Shown in pieces: positions 5,815 to 12,402 of a stretch of 12,402 bases of DNA. Within the stretch, counting starts at the first letter, position 1; each line of letters opens with the position of its first letter. Source of the DNA: Thermodesulfovibrionales bacterium (GTDB taxonomy: Bacteria; Nitrospirota; Thermodesulfovibrionia; Thermodesulfovibrionales; Dissulfurispiraceae); assembly GCA_021129835.1 (NCBI GenBank), contig JAJOKM010000156.1, positions 1-12,402 on the forward strand, given 5' to 3'. The position numbers and the translations under genes were made by a program. The notes beneath the pieces were generated by a model that was not told where the DNA came from, made no database searches, and was given only the letters and a program-made list of their open reading frames with translations.

Positions 5815-8288
5815 GTTTCTTCTATTTGATCTCCTGAAATCTGATTTTCCGGCAATACTGATGAAATATCAAAAGATAACATCTCTCCTAAATACTTAAA
5901 TACCTCGATCCACCTGATAGCATCCTCATCGCCTGTCTTTGCATTCAAGAGAAATTTCATGAAGGTTGTCTTTGCTATTTTGTAGTAGATATTCTGCATT
6001 TGCCAATAATCTATCTCAACAGGCAATAATTTGAGCGCCTCTAATGCCTTCTGAATCTCGAGAAGCTGGGTAAAATCCGATGGATTTAGATACAGTTTTC
6101 CGATCATGCGTTCGAATTTGTGCCTTGCCCTGAACTCAAGGTTAATGAAATCCAGAGAAACTCCCCATTTCTTGATATCATCGATTAAATTCTGTATCCT
6201 CTCTATATCTAACTCATCTTCCAAAAATGCCCTTTCAATGTCGATGTTTAGGGTAAACTCCGTTGCAGCACGGAACGCCTCTGGCACAGGAATTCCATGC
6301 TCATGCAGAAAATTCATCAAGATGCGATTATTCTCGTAAATATCACGATATGCACCTTCAAGGTCTTCTAAGGTTTTGCTCATCAAGAAGTTTAAGACTT
6401 TACGCTGTTCATCCTTGAAGAGATGTATAATTGAATAATTATTCATTCCGAAATGTTTATCCATGAGCCTCACTATATCTGCAAAGGCGCCAGTCTCAAA
6501 TGCAGTAATTATTTCGTCTTTCATAGACTGATAAGCATCATGCCCAGAAAATGTCCGCACACCGCCATTTAATGCGTGGTTGCCGAAATATAACACACAG
6601 AAACTTATCTCTTCAGACCTTCTGGTGATTTCCGATACGACAGAAATCTTGCCGACGGCAAGGTTTATTCTGCCCGCCTCCAGTTTCTGATAGTCTTCTT
6701 TTGTGACTCTATAGCTGAAAACAGAGATCTCATCAGTATAATTTTCGAACATGGAACTAATGGCATAATGAGCCGCGACCTTTTTTAGGTCTACCATAGC
6801 TGATTTTATGAATTTATCATATATATGTAAACCCTTTCTATGTTCGGGTAAATTGCTTTTTGCTAAGGAGAGTCTTACCTTAAAGGCATTATCTATATTG
6901 TCCTGAAAGAGGTTTTCTGATAGTTGAATTGCCCTGCATGCATACTGCATTATCTGGACTGTTTCGATGCCCGAAAGCTCATCGAAAAACCATCCGCAGC
7001 TCGTATACATCAGCATTGCATGACGCTGAACCTCGAGAAGTTCAAGGATAGCAATCTTGTCGCCATTGCTCAGGTCTTTCGCAGAATGTCTCTCGATGAA
7101 TCTATCAACATTCTCCTCGGAACGATCGACAATGACATCGATATACTCATCCCTTGCCTTCCAAGGGCATTTCAAGTACTCCCATGCCTTGTGTTCATAT
7201 TTAAAGGCGAGCTGATCCCTCAACCAATCCATGGCATTCCGCAAAGGCGCTCTCCACTCCTGTCCATACTCTGGATGACTGCCGGAGTTGCATCCACAAT
7301 TATTTCTCCATCGTTCTACTCCGTGGATACAGCTCCATGAAGAATTTTCAAATATCTGCACCTCATGTGTTGGTGGATGCCGTTCAAGATACTCTCCATA
7401 ATTCGTCAGCCTTGCCAACCCATTATTCTCGATATAATCTATTGCATAAGCGAGCGCCATATCCCCATGCCGGTGATGGTGCCCGTAAGTCTCTCCATCT
7501 GTAGCAATATTCAGAATTTGGGGCCAATCCCTCTGATCAGAAAAGCCGGTTAAAAGACGGTTTGCAAAGTCCTCCCCCCTGGTAAGCAATTTCTCAAATG
7601 CTACTGCCTGGGATATTGGCCCATCATAAAAAAAGATCTCTATTTTTTGTCCATCTGGTAGTCTGCAAAGGTATGCTCTTGTGGGGTCAATACCTCCTCC
7701 GCTTACATCTTCCCACTCCCCTGCCCCTATTTTCGTCACCTTGTCCGCCTGGCGAGGGGCGAGTATGGTAAACTTTATGCCATTTTCTGCAAGGATACAT
7801 AGTGTTTCGATATCTACTGCCGTTTCTGCGAGCCACATGCCTTCTGGAAAGCGATCAAACCTCTTCTTAAAGTCCATTATGCCCCATATTATCTGTGTGC
7901 GTTTATCGCGGGTATTGGCAAGTGGCATTATGATATGGTTGTAAACCTGCGAGATTGCATTGCCATGCCCAGATCGCAGCTCTGCACTCTGCCTGTCTGC
8001 CTCAAGGATAGCCAGGTATATTTCCGGGGCATATCTCTCCATCCATGAAAGGAGTGTTGGGCCAAAATTAAAGCTTATTTTGGCGTAATTGCTCTTGATA
8101 TCCACTATACGCCCATTTATACCAAGAATTCTTGAGGCTGAGTTGGTGGCATAACACTCGGCAGTTATCCTTTCATTCCAATCATGATAAGGATAGGCGG
8201 AATCCTGTATCTCTATTGCCTCGAGCCATGGATTCTCCCTTGGCGGCTGGTAAAAGTGTCCGTGAATACAGATGTAACGTTCTATTAT
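5811..8288 (-). CDS. GH57 glucan-active enzyme with DUF3536 domain; apparent AUA start
   Basis: GH57 enzymes cleave or transfer alpha-glucans by a retaining mechanism. Members with a C-terminal DUF3536 domain often sit beside treY and treZ; their exact reaction is poorly defined. Numbered from codon ATA 8288 (825 aa), region 1 is RYICIHGHFYQPPRENPW near residue 4, with SHGNAISQVYNHIIMPLA-like region 2 after residue 105. The expected nucleophile is E155 in GMWLAETAVD, and the expected acid/base is D264 in ATDGETYGHHH. Region FENSSWSCIHGVERW (about 313) leads into the helical C-terminal half. The first ATG/GTG/TTG in frame is GTG 8105, which would delete region 1, so it cannot be the real start. 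The frame opens after a TGA at 8337-8339 and has no standard start before the motif. ATA 8288 overlaps the treZ stop by 4 nt and has CAGGGGG just upstream. The 3' end overlaps treY as ATGA. No signal peptide is seen, so it is likely cytoplasmic. Confidence 0.88.
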   Translation of the reverse strand: MIERYICIHGHFYQPPRENPWLEAIEIQDSAYPYHDWNERITAECYATNSASRILGINGRIVDIKSNYAKISFNFGPTLLSWMERYAPEIYLAILEADRQSAELRSGHGNAISQVYNHIIMPLANTRDKRTQIIWGIMDFKKRFDRFPEGMWLAETAVDIETLCILAENGIKFTILAPRQADKVTKIGAGEWEDVSGGGIDPTRAYLCRLPDGQKIEIFFYDGPISQAVAFEKLLTRGEDFANRLLTGFSDQRDWPQILNIATDGETYGHHHRHGDMALAYAIDYIENNGLARLTNYGEYLERHPPTHEVQIFENSSWSCIHGVERWRNNCGCNSGSHPEYGQEWRAPLRNAMDWLRDQLAFKYEHKAWEYLKCPWKARDEYIDVIVDRSEENVDRFIERHSAKDLSNGDKIAILELLEVQRHAMLMYTSCGWFFDELSGIETVQIMQYACRAIQLSENLFQDNIDNAFKVRLSLAKSNLPEHRKGLHIYDKFIKSAMVDLKKVAAHYAISSMFENYTDEISVFSYRVTKEDYQKLEAGRINLAVGKISVVSEITRRSEEISFCVLYFGNHALNGGVRTFSGHDAYQSMKDEIITAFETGAFADIVRLMDKHFGMNNYSIIHLFKDEQRKVLNFLMSKTLEDLEGAYRDIYENNRILMNFLHEHGIPVPEAFRAATEFTLNIDIERAFLEDELDIERIQNLIDDIKKWGVSLDFINLEFRARHKFERMIGKLYLNPSDFTQLLEIQKALEALKLLPVEIDYWQMQNIYYKIAKTTFMKFLLNAKTGDEDAIRWIEVFKYLGEMLSFDISSVLPENQISGDQIEET

Positions 8289-8299
8289 AAAACCCCCTG
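8285..8299 (-). promoter_or_regulatory. treZ stop / GH57 start junction with AUA codon
   Basis: On the minus strand this reads CAGGGGGTTTTATAA. CAGGGGG is a possible Shine-Dalgarno. The treZ frame ends TTA-TAA, with a second stop (TAG) directly after. The GH57 frame reads TTT-ATA-ATA-GAA-CGT, so its first candidate start, ATA (plus 8286-8288), overlaps the treZ stop as ATAA. The next junction of the operon (GH57-treY) uses the standard ATGA. A single G-to-A change in an ancestral ATGA would produce exactly the sequence seen. Confidence 0.6.
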
Positions 8300-10135
8300 A
8301 TTTACATAAAGCACAAGACTTTCTCCTTTCATAACGTCATCTTTACCCGGAGGCATAATATCCGGAAGAGACGAGCCAGGACCATCCCATATGTTATTAG
8401 CGGAATCAAGCTTTTTTCTCGATCTTGTTTCAGTTAAAGTTGCGGGCAAAATGGTCGAAACCCTTATATCTCTTTTGCTGAAATTAAAGAGACAAAACGC
8501 ATGACTATCTTTGCTGCTGTCCCATCGCCTCATCAGTATAACCTTTTTGTCCTCTAATCCGCAAACATCAAGGCTTTTTTTGTCAAGACTTGAAAGTGCA
8601 GGGATACTCTTCCTGAGCCTGATAAGAGTCTTGTAAAAGTGGAGCAGCACCTTATGTCTTCCTTCAACTCTCTTATGCCAATTAATTTTCGACTTAATAA
8701 ATGTATCCATACTCTGTGGGTCAGGCGGTTCATCTCTCCAACCAAATGCCTTAAATTCTTCTTTTCTCCCCTCCCTCACTGCTTCAATGAGATCGGGGTC
8801 GAAATGACTCACAAAATAAAGAAACGGTGCATCTTCTCCGTATTCTTCGCCCATAAACAGCAGGGGGATGTAAGGGGAGAGTAAAACCATGCCTGCCATG
8901 AGTTTTAGTGCTTCAAAAGAGACTATTGAGGTTAATCTCTCCCCATTCATTCTGTTTCCGACCTGGTCATGGTTTTGGGAAAAGATGATAAACTGCTCAG
9001 CGGGTATCTCTTTTGAAGAATTTCCATGATTCATCTTCCTGTGTTTAGAGTATTGCCCAGAGTATACAAACCCATCGCGTAAAGAGGTTACAAGGTGATG
9101 TATGCTGCCAAAGTCGATGTAATAACCTCTGTTTTCTGCTGTAACAGCGGTATATATTGCGTGGTGAAAATCATCGCACCACTGGGCATCTATGCCATAT
9201 CCTCCCAGCTCTTGTCTCTTTATTACTCTTGAGTCGTTCAGATCGCTTTCGGCTATGAGGTAAAAATCCCTCCCTTTTTCTTCAGAAAATTTCTTGACCC
9301 TTTCTGCGAGTCCCTGCAAAAAAGGCCTGGCACTTACATCTACAATGCTATGTACTGCATCGAGGCGAAGTGCATCGATGTGATAATTCTCAAACCAGTG
9401 TAAGGCATTCTCGATAAAGAAGTTTCTGACCCCATTACTATATGCACCATCAAAGTTTATCGCCTCTCCCCACTGTGTTCTGTATTTAGCTGTAAAGTAT
9501 GGACCGTAATTCCACAAGTAGTTTCCCTCAGGACCAAGGTGATTGTAGACCACATCGAGGATAACCGCTACTCCCCTTTTATGAGATTCATTCACCAGTC
9601 TTTTAAGCCCGTCAGGGCCACCATAGGAATCCTGGACGGCAAATGGATATGTGCCGTCGTATCCCCAGTTCCTTCCGCCTGGAAATTGTGCAACAGGCAT
9701 TATCTCGATTGCACTAACTCCCATCTCTTTCAAGTCAGCAATTCTCGCCGCTGCAGCGTCGAAGGTTCCTTCGGGTGTGAATGTCCCGACATGCAGTTCA
9801 TATATTATCATTTCAGACAATTGTATCCCTTTCCACTCCTCATCTTCCCAATTAAATTCTTTATGATCAACTACCTGGGATGGACCATGAATTCCTTCGG
9901 GCTGAAAGTGGGATGCAGGGTCAGGTCTTTCGACTTCATCTTCAAGTCGATAAAGGTAGGACATTTTAGGGTATACCTCGCTGACCGTCCTCTTCCAATG
10001 CCCGTCTCTGTCCTGCTCCATAGGTATTATCCGCTCAGGTGGCGATACCATCTTTAGTGATATGCCCCTTATCAGTGGAGCCCAAACAACAAACTCACAC
10101 CTTCCGTCTCCTAAATAATTAGCTCCAATTCTCAT
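8285..10135 (-). CDS. treZ: Malto-oligosyltrehalose trehalohydrolase TreZ (GH13)
   Basis: TreZ hydrolyses the alpha-1,4 bond next to the trehalose end of maltooligosyl-trehalose, releasing free trehalose in the cytoplasm. The 616-aa protein starts with a CBM48-like beta domain (about 1-95, with FVVWAPLIRGISL). A GH13 barrel follows from about residue 108 (IYELHVGTFTPEGTF, AIEIMPVAQFPGGRNWGYDG, VILDVVYNHLGPEGNYL). Expected catalytic residues are D259 in HIDALRLDAVHSI, E296 in YLIAESDLND and D390 in FSQNHDQVGNR, which is the family's usual form of that last motif. A C-terminal beta domain ends near LVLYVNQGVL. ATG 10135 is supported by AAGGAG 9 nt upstream. It lies 119 bp after glgB, across a palindromic repeat, and ends in tandem stops TAA TAG overlapping the GH57 start. 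With treY it defines the TreY-TreZ route from glycogen-type glucan to trehalose. Confidence 0.96.
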   Translation of the reverse strand: MRIGANYLGDGRCEFVVWAPLIRGISLKMVSPPERIIPMEQDRDGHWKRTVSEVYPKMSYLYRLEDEVERPDPASHFQPEGIHGPSQVVDHKEFNWEDEEWKGIQLSEMIIYELHVGTFTPEGTFDAAAARIADLKEMGVSAIEIMPVAQFPGGRNWGYDGTYPFAVQDSYGGPDGLKRLVNESHKRGVAVILDVVYNHLGPEGNYLWNYGPYFTAKYRTQWGEAINFDGAYSNGVRNFFIENALHWFENYHIDALRLDAVHSIVDVSARPFLQGLAERVKKFSEEKGRDFYLIAESDLNDSRVIKRQELGGYGIDAQWCDDFHHAIYTAVTAENRGYYIDFGSIHHLVTSLRDGFVYSGQYSKHRKMNHGNSSKEIPAEQFIIFSQNHDQVGNRMNGERLTSIVSFEALKLMAGMVLLSPYIPLLFMGEEYGEDAPFLYFVSHFDPDLIEAVREGRKEEFKAFGWRDEPPDPQSMDTFIKSKINWHKRVEGRHKVLLHFYKTLIRLRKSIPALSSLDKKSLDVCGLEDKKVILMRRWDSSKDSHAFCLFNFSKRDIRVSTILPATLTETRSRKKLDSANNIWDGPGSSLPDIMPPGKDDVMKGESLVLYVNQGVL

Positions 10136-10177
10136 TTCGATCGGCTCCTTCCCAAATTAAACGATTTACGACAAAGA

Positions 10178-10250
10178 AGGTTCACGGTTCGAAGTTAACA
10201 GCCTTTATAACCGTGAACCTTGAACCTTGCCCCTCGACCCTTGAACCTAA
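10178..10250. repeat. GTTCACGGTT hairpin element between glgB and treZ
   Basis: GGTTCACGGTT (10179-10189) pairs with AACCGTGAACC (10209-10219), an 11-bp perfect stem with a 19-nt loop. Bases 10179-10218 are the exact reverse complement of 247-286, loop included. Degenerate GGTTCAAGG units continue to 10246, and TAAGCAGTTA (10248-10257) touches the glgB stop codon. In the operon mRNA the stem lies between glgB and treZ. Only a loose TTCTTTG follows it, so it is more likely a structured spacer or weak attenuator than a full terminator. Confidence 0.8.
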
Positions 10251-10254
10251 GCAG

Positions 10255-12204
10255 TTACATTACCCCTTCGTGTTTAAAAAATAAAATGCCGAGAGGGGGC
10301 AATACTAAAGAGAGAGAGTAATACATCCCCTGGTATGGTATCGGAACGGCCTCAACTCCCCCGCTATTTCCGAGTCCGCTTCCACCATAATACCCTGAAT
10401 CGCTGTTAAGTATCTCTCTCCAGAATCCCCCTCGGGGAACCCTTATTATGTAGTTATATCTCGGAACAGGTGTGAAATTACCGACAACAAGAATTATGTC
10501 ATCACTGTTTTTTCCTCTCCTTGTAAAGCTTACAATGCTCTGTTCCCAGTCATGAAAATCTATCCATTGAAATCCTTTAAGATCAAAGTCCATTTCATAC
10601 ATTGCGGGCTCTGCCCTATAAAAGTGGTTAAGGTCTTTCACCCATGTCTGTATTCCACAATGTGATTGATATTGGAGGGCATGCCACTCAAGACTTTCGT
10701 CGTGGTTCCACTCCTTCCACTGCCCAAACTCACCGCCCATAAAAAGTAGTTTTTTCCCGGGATGTCCATACATATACCCAAACAGCAGCCTCAGGTTTGC
10801 ATTTTGCTGCCACTCATCTCCCGGCATCTTTCCGATGAGCGCTCCCTTCCCATGAACAACTTCATCGTGAGAGAGCGGCAAGACAAAATTTTCGGAAAAC
10901 GCATACCATATACTGAATGTCAATTGATTATGATGATACTTTCTAAAAATAGGCTCTTGAGATAAATACTTCAGTGTATCATGCATCCAGCCCATATTCC
11001 ATTTCATACCAAATCCAAGACCTCCTATATATGACGGCCTTGAGACCATGGGCCATTCCGTTGATTCCTCGGCTATGGTCTGGACATCAGGATAGTTTGC
11101 ATAAACCATCTCGTTGAATTTCTTCAAGAGATTTATTGCCTCTATATTTTCCTTTCCTCCATACTCATTTGGCAGCCATTCACCGTCCTTTCTTCCATAA
11201 TCGAGATAAAGCATGGATGCCACGGCATCCACCCTGAGACCATCAATATGGTATTTATCAAACAAAAACATGGCGCTGCTGATGAGAAAACATTGCACTT
11301 CGTGCCTTCCATAGTTGAAGATATAGCTGCTCCAGTCAGGATGAAATCCCTTTCTGCGGTCCTCATGCTCATAGAGGTGCGTCCCGTCAAAATATACAAG
11401 GCCGTGCTCATCGCCAGGAAAATGAGAAGGTACCCAGTCAATTATGACACCTATGCCATTCTGGTGAAGATGGTCAATAAGATACATAAAGTCTTGTGGA
11501 GAACCATATCTGCTTGTTGGCGCAAAATATCCTGTAATCTGATAACCCCATGAACCGTAAAATGGATGCTCCATTACGGGCATAAATTCAACATGGGTAA
11601 AACCCATCTCTTTCACATAATCTGCTAAATAGTGCGCTAATTCCCTGTAAGTAAGTCGCCTGTTTCCCTCTTCCTGAATTCTTCTCCATGAGCCAGGGTG
11701 AACCTCATATATTGAGATGGGGGCATTTAGTGAGTTGTTGTTCTTCCTTTTTGCCATCCATTCACTATCCTGCCATTTGTAATCACAATCCCAGGCAACA
11801 GAGGCCGTTTTAGGAGGCGCTTCAGAGCGGAAGGCAAAAGGGTCGCACTTATCCACATGATAATTATTGTATCTTGAGATTATGTGGTATTTGTAGATCG
11901 TTCCATTTTTGAGTCCTGGAATAAATCCTTCCCATATGCCTGATTCGTCATGCCTTACATTTAAGGGATGAAGTCTTGGATTCCATCCGTTAAAGTCCCC
12001 TATAACAGAGACCTTCTCTGCATTTGGCGCCCATACCGCAAAATACAAGCCCTGCATGCCATTAGCAGTAATTATACGGGAGCCAAGTTTTTCATAGAGC
12101 CTGAAATGGTTTCCCTGTTTGAAGATATAAACATCATAATCCGTGAATAAGCTTACGCCGTGGTATACTGCACTACCTGCCTCCCTGTCTGTCTGTCCTG
12201 ACAT
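10255..12204 (-). CDS. glgB: 1,4-alpha-glucan branching enzyme GlgB (GH13)
   Basis: GlgB cuts alpha-1,4-glucan chains and reattaches them through alpha-1,6 links, producing branched glycogen in the cytoplasm. The protein is 649 aa. It lacks the extra N1 domain of the 728-aa E. coli enzyme and starts with a CBM48 domain (about 50-130: YFAVWAPNAEKVSVIGDFNGW). The barrel shows SIYEVHPGSWRR (164-175), HVEFMPVMEHPFYGSWGYQ (204-222) and VIIDWVPSHFPGD (253-265). Catalytic residues expected for the family are D326 in GLRVDAVASM, E379 in TIAEESTEWP and D447 in LPLSHDEVVHGK. The C-terminal beta domain ends in LPPLGILFFKHEGVM. ATG 12204 has AGGAGG (plus 12210-12215) 5 nt upstream. A strong promoter and repeat hairpin precede it, and it is the first gene of the operon visible here. 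Neither glgA nor glgC is in the window. Confidence 0.97.
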   Translation of the reverse strand: MSGQTDREAGSAVYHGVSLFTDYDVYIFKQGNHFRLYEKLGSRIITANGMQGLYFAVWAPNAEKVSVIGDFNGWNPRLHPLNVRHDESGIWEGFIPGLKNGTIYKYHIISRYNNYHVDKCDPFAFRSEAPPKTASVAWDCDYKWQDSEWMAKRKNNNSLNAPISIYEVHPGSWRRIQEEGNRRLTYRELAHYLADYVKEMGFTHVEFMPVMEHPFYGSWGYQITGYFAPTSRYGSPQDFMYLIDHLHQNGIGVIIDWVPSHFPGDEHGLVYFDGTHLYEHEDRRKGFHPDWSSYIFNYGRHEVQCFLISSAMFLFDKYHIDGLRVDAVASMLYLDYGRKDGEWLPNEYGGKENIEAINLLKKFNEMVYANYPDVQTIAEESTEWPMVSRPSYIGGLGFGMKWNMGWMHDTLKYLSQEPIFRKYHHNQLTFSIWYAFSENFVLPLSHDEVVHGKGALIGKMPGDEWQQNANLRLLFGYMYGHPGKKLLFMGGEFGQWKEWNHDESLEWHALQYQSHCGIQTWVKDLNHFYRAEPAMYEMDFDLKGFQWIDFHDWEQSIVSFTRRGKNSDDIILVVGNFTPVPRYNYIIRVPRGGFWREILNSDSGYYGGSGLGNSGGVEAVPIPYQGMYYSLSLVLPPLGILFFKHEGVM

Positions 12205-12220
12205 TAAGCCCTCCTGATTT

Positions 12221-12300
12221 AGTTAGCAGTAAGCAGTAAGCAGTGAGCCGTTTACTGCTAACTGTTTACTGCTAACTGCTTACTGCTAACTGTTCACTGC
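12221..12300. repeat. GCAGTRA repeat array forming the glgB leader hairpin
   Basis: Units of about 7 bp (AGCAGTA, AGCAGTG and the complement TACTGCT, AACTGCT) run across the leader. Arm 12221-12244 pairs with 12268-12291 over 24 bp with a single mismatch, leaving a 23-nt loop that itself holds further complementary units. In the glgB mRNA, expected to start near 12294, this hairpin fills almost the entire leader and ends 5 nt before the AGGAGG, leaving that site unpaired. Related units occur at 1207-1236. Confidence 0.8.
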
Positions 12301-12330
12301 ATTATACAACAGCTTCCAGTCTTCTGTCAT
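12301..12330 (-). promoter_or_regulatory. Sigma70-type promoter of the glgB operon
   Basis: On the minus strand a perfect -10 TATAAT (plus 12301-12306) has a -35 ATGACA (plus 12325-12330; 5 of 6 to TTGACA) at an 18-bp spacing. Transcription would start near 12294, giving a leader of about 90 nt made mostly of the GCAGTRA hairpin. It is the best promoter match noted upstream of any gene here and is the likely source of the glgB-treZ-GH57-treY transcript. No obvious operator palindrome overlaps it. Confidence 0.65.
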
Positions 12331-12351
12331 TAATCGAGTATAAATAAGAGC

Positions 12352-12402
12352 CTCTTGCAAAAGTCTGAAAGAATAAGATTTCTCCCGGAGCCTGTCCTGA
12401 GC
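12352..12402 (-). repeat. Composite dispersed repeat, right copy (inverted)
   Basis: On the minus strand GAGAAATCTT (plus 12375-12384), 12 bases, then TTTTGCAAGAG (plus 12352-12362) repeat the layout of 66-98 in opposite orientation. Upstream of it GCTCAGGACAGGCTCCGG (to the window edge) is a GC-rich segment analogous to the one preceding the left copy. The element probably continues past the right edge. It lies just upstream of the glgB promoter. Confidence 0.7.

Noticed and set aside
5811..8105. GH57 gene starting at GTG 8105 (764 aa)
   Set aside because: It would remove the conserved HGHFYQPP region needed for a GH57 active site, leave about 180 bp of clearly coding sequence unused, and break the tight spacing seen at the other operon junction.
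8302..8328. Mini-frame starting TTG after AAGGAG near the end of treZ
   Set aside because: It encodes only four codons before TAA and has no family support. The AAGGAG is most simply part of the treZ codons.
9539..10057. 172-codon open frame on the plus strand opposite treZ
   Set aside because: It lies wholly antisense to a gene with intact catalytic motifs, has no recognisable domain, and reads as a shadow of treZ codon usage. The plus-strand frames opposite rtcB, treY, GH57 and glgB were rejected for the same reason.
10179..10219. Rho-independent terminator between glgB and treZ
   Set aside because: The stem is good, but the 19-nt loop is large and only a broken TTCTTTG follows. It is better explained as a dispersed repeat, though partial attenuation is possible.

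Overview
The window carries six genes, all on the minus strand. In order of transcription they are glgB, treZ, a GH57/DUF3536 glucan-active enzyme, treY, rtcB and mqnA. The layout looks like one alpha-glucan-to-trehalose operon followed by two genes of unrelated function, an RNA ligase and a menaquinone (futalosine pathway) enzyme. All six families are identified from conserved motifs and intact catalytic residues. No tRNA, rRNA, CRISPR array, transposase or phage gene is visible.

The gene set, the moderate GC content and the dense short palindromic repeats between genes suggest an anaerobic or microaerophilic environmental bacterium. Nitrospirota (Thermodesulfovibrionia-like) or Desulfobacterota would fit, but this is an inference from gene content and style, not a marker-based assignment.

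Right edge to left edge: 12205-12402 holds a dispersed repeat, a good sigma70-type promoter (TATAAT at 12301-12306) and a repeat-built leader hairpin. glgB follows (10255-12204), then a 119-bp gap filled by a second palindromic repeat. treZ (8285-10135) overlaps the GH57 gene (5811-8288) by 4 bp, and that gene overlaps treY (2794-5814) by 4 bp. rtcB (1306-2751) follows after 42 bp with a strong Shine-Dalgarno sequence. A 104-bp gap of three stacked repeat types leads to mqnA (407-1201). The last 406 bases (1-406) hold no gene, only repeats and a likely promoter firing leftwards out of the window.

The proteins fit one pathway. GlgB makes branched alpha-1,4/1,6-glucan. The GH57 enzyme probably trims or remodels it. 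TreY converts the reducing end of malto-oligosaccharides to a trehalosyl unit, and TreZ cleaves off trehalose. No TreX-type debranching enzyme is present.

The most notable observation is the start of the GH57 gene. The conserved N-terminal GH57 motif (HGHFYQPP) is encoded upstream of the first ATG/GTG/TTG in its frame. The only plausible start is AUA, placed exactly where an ATGA stop/start overlap would be if one base were G. The second is a set of repeats: a 40-bp sequence present in two perfect inverted copies 9.9 kb apart, a composite motif inverted at the two ends of the window, and two promoters whose leaders consist of repeat hairpins.
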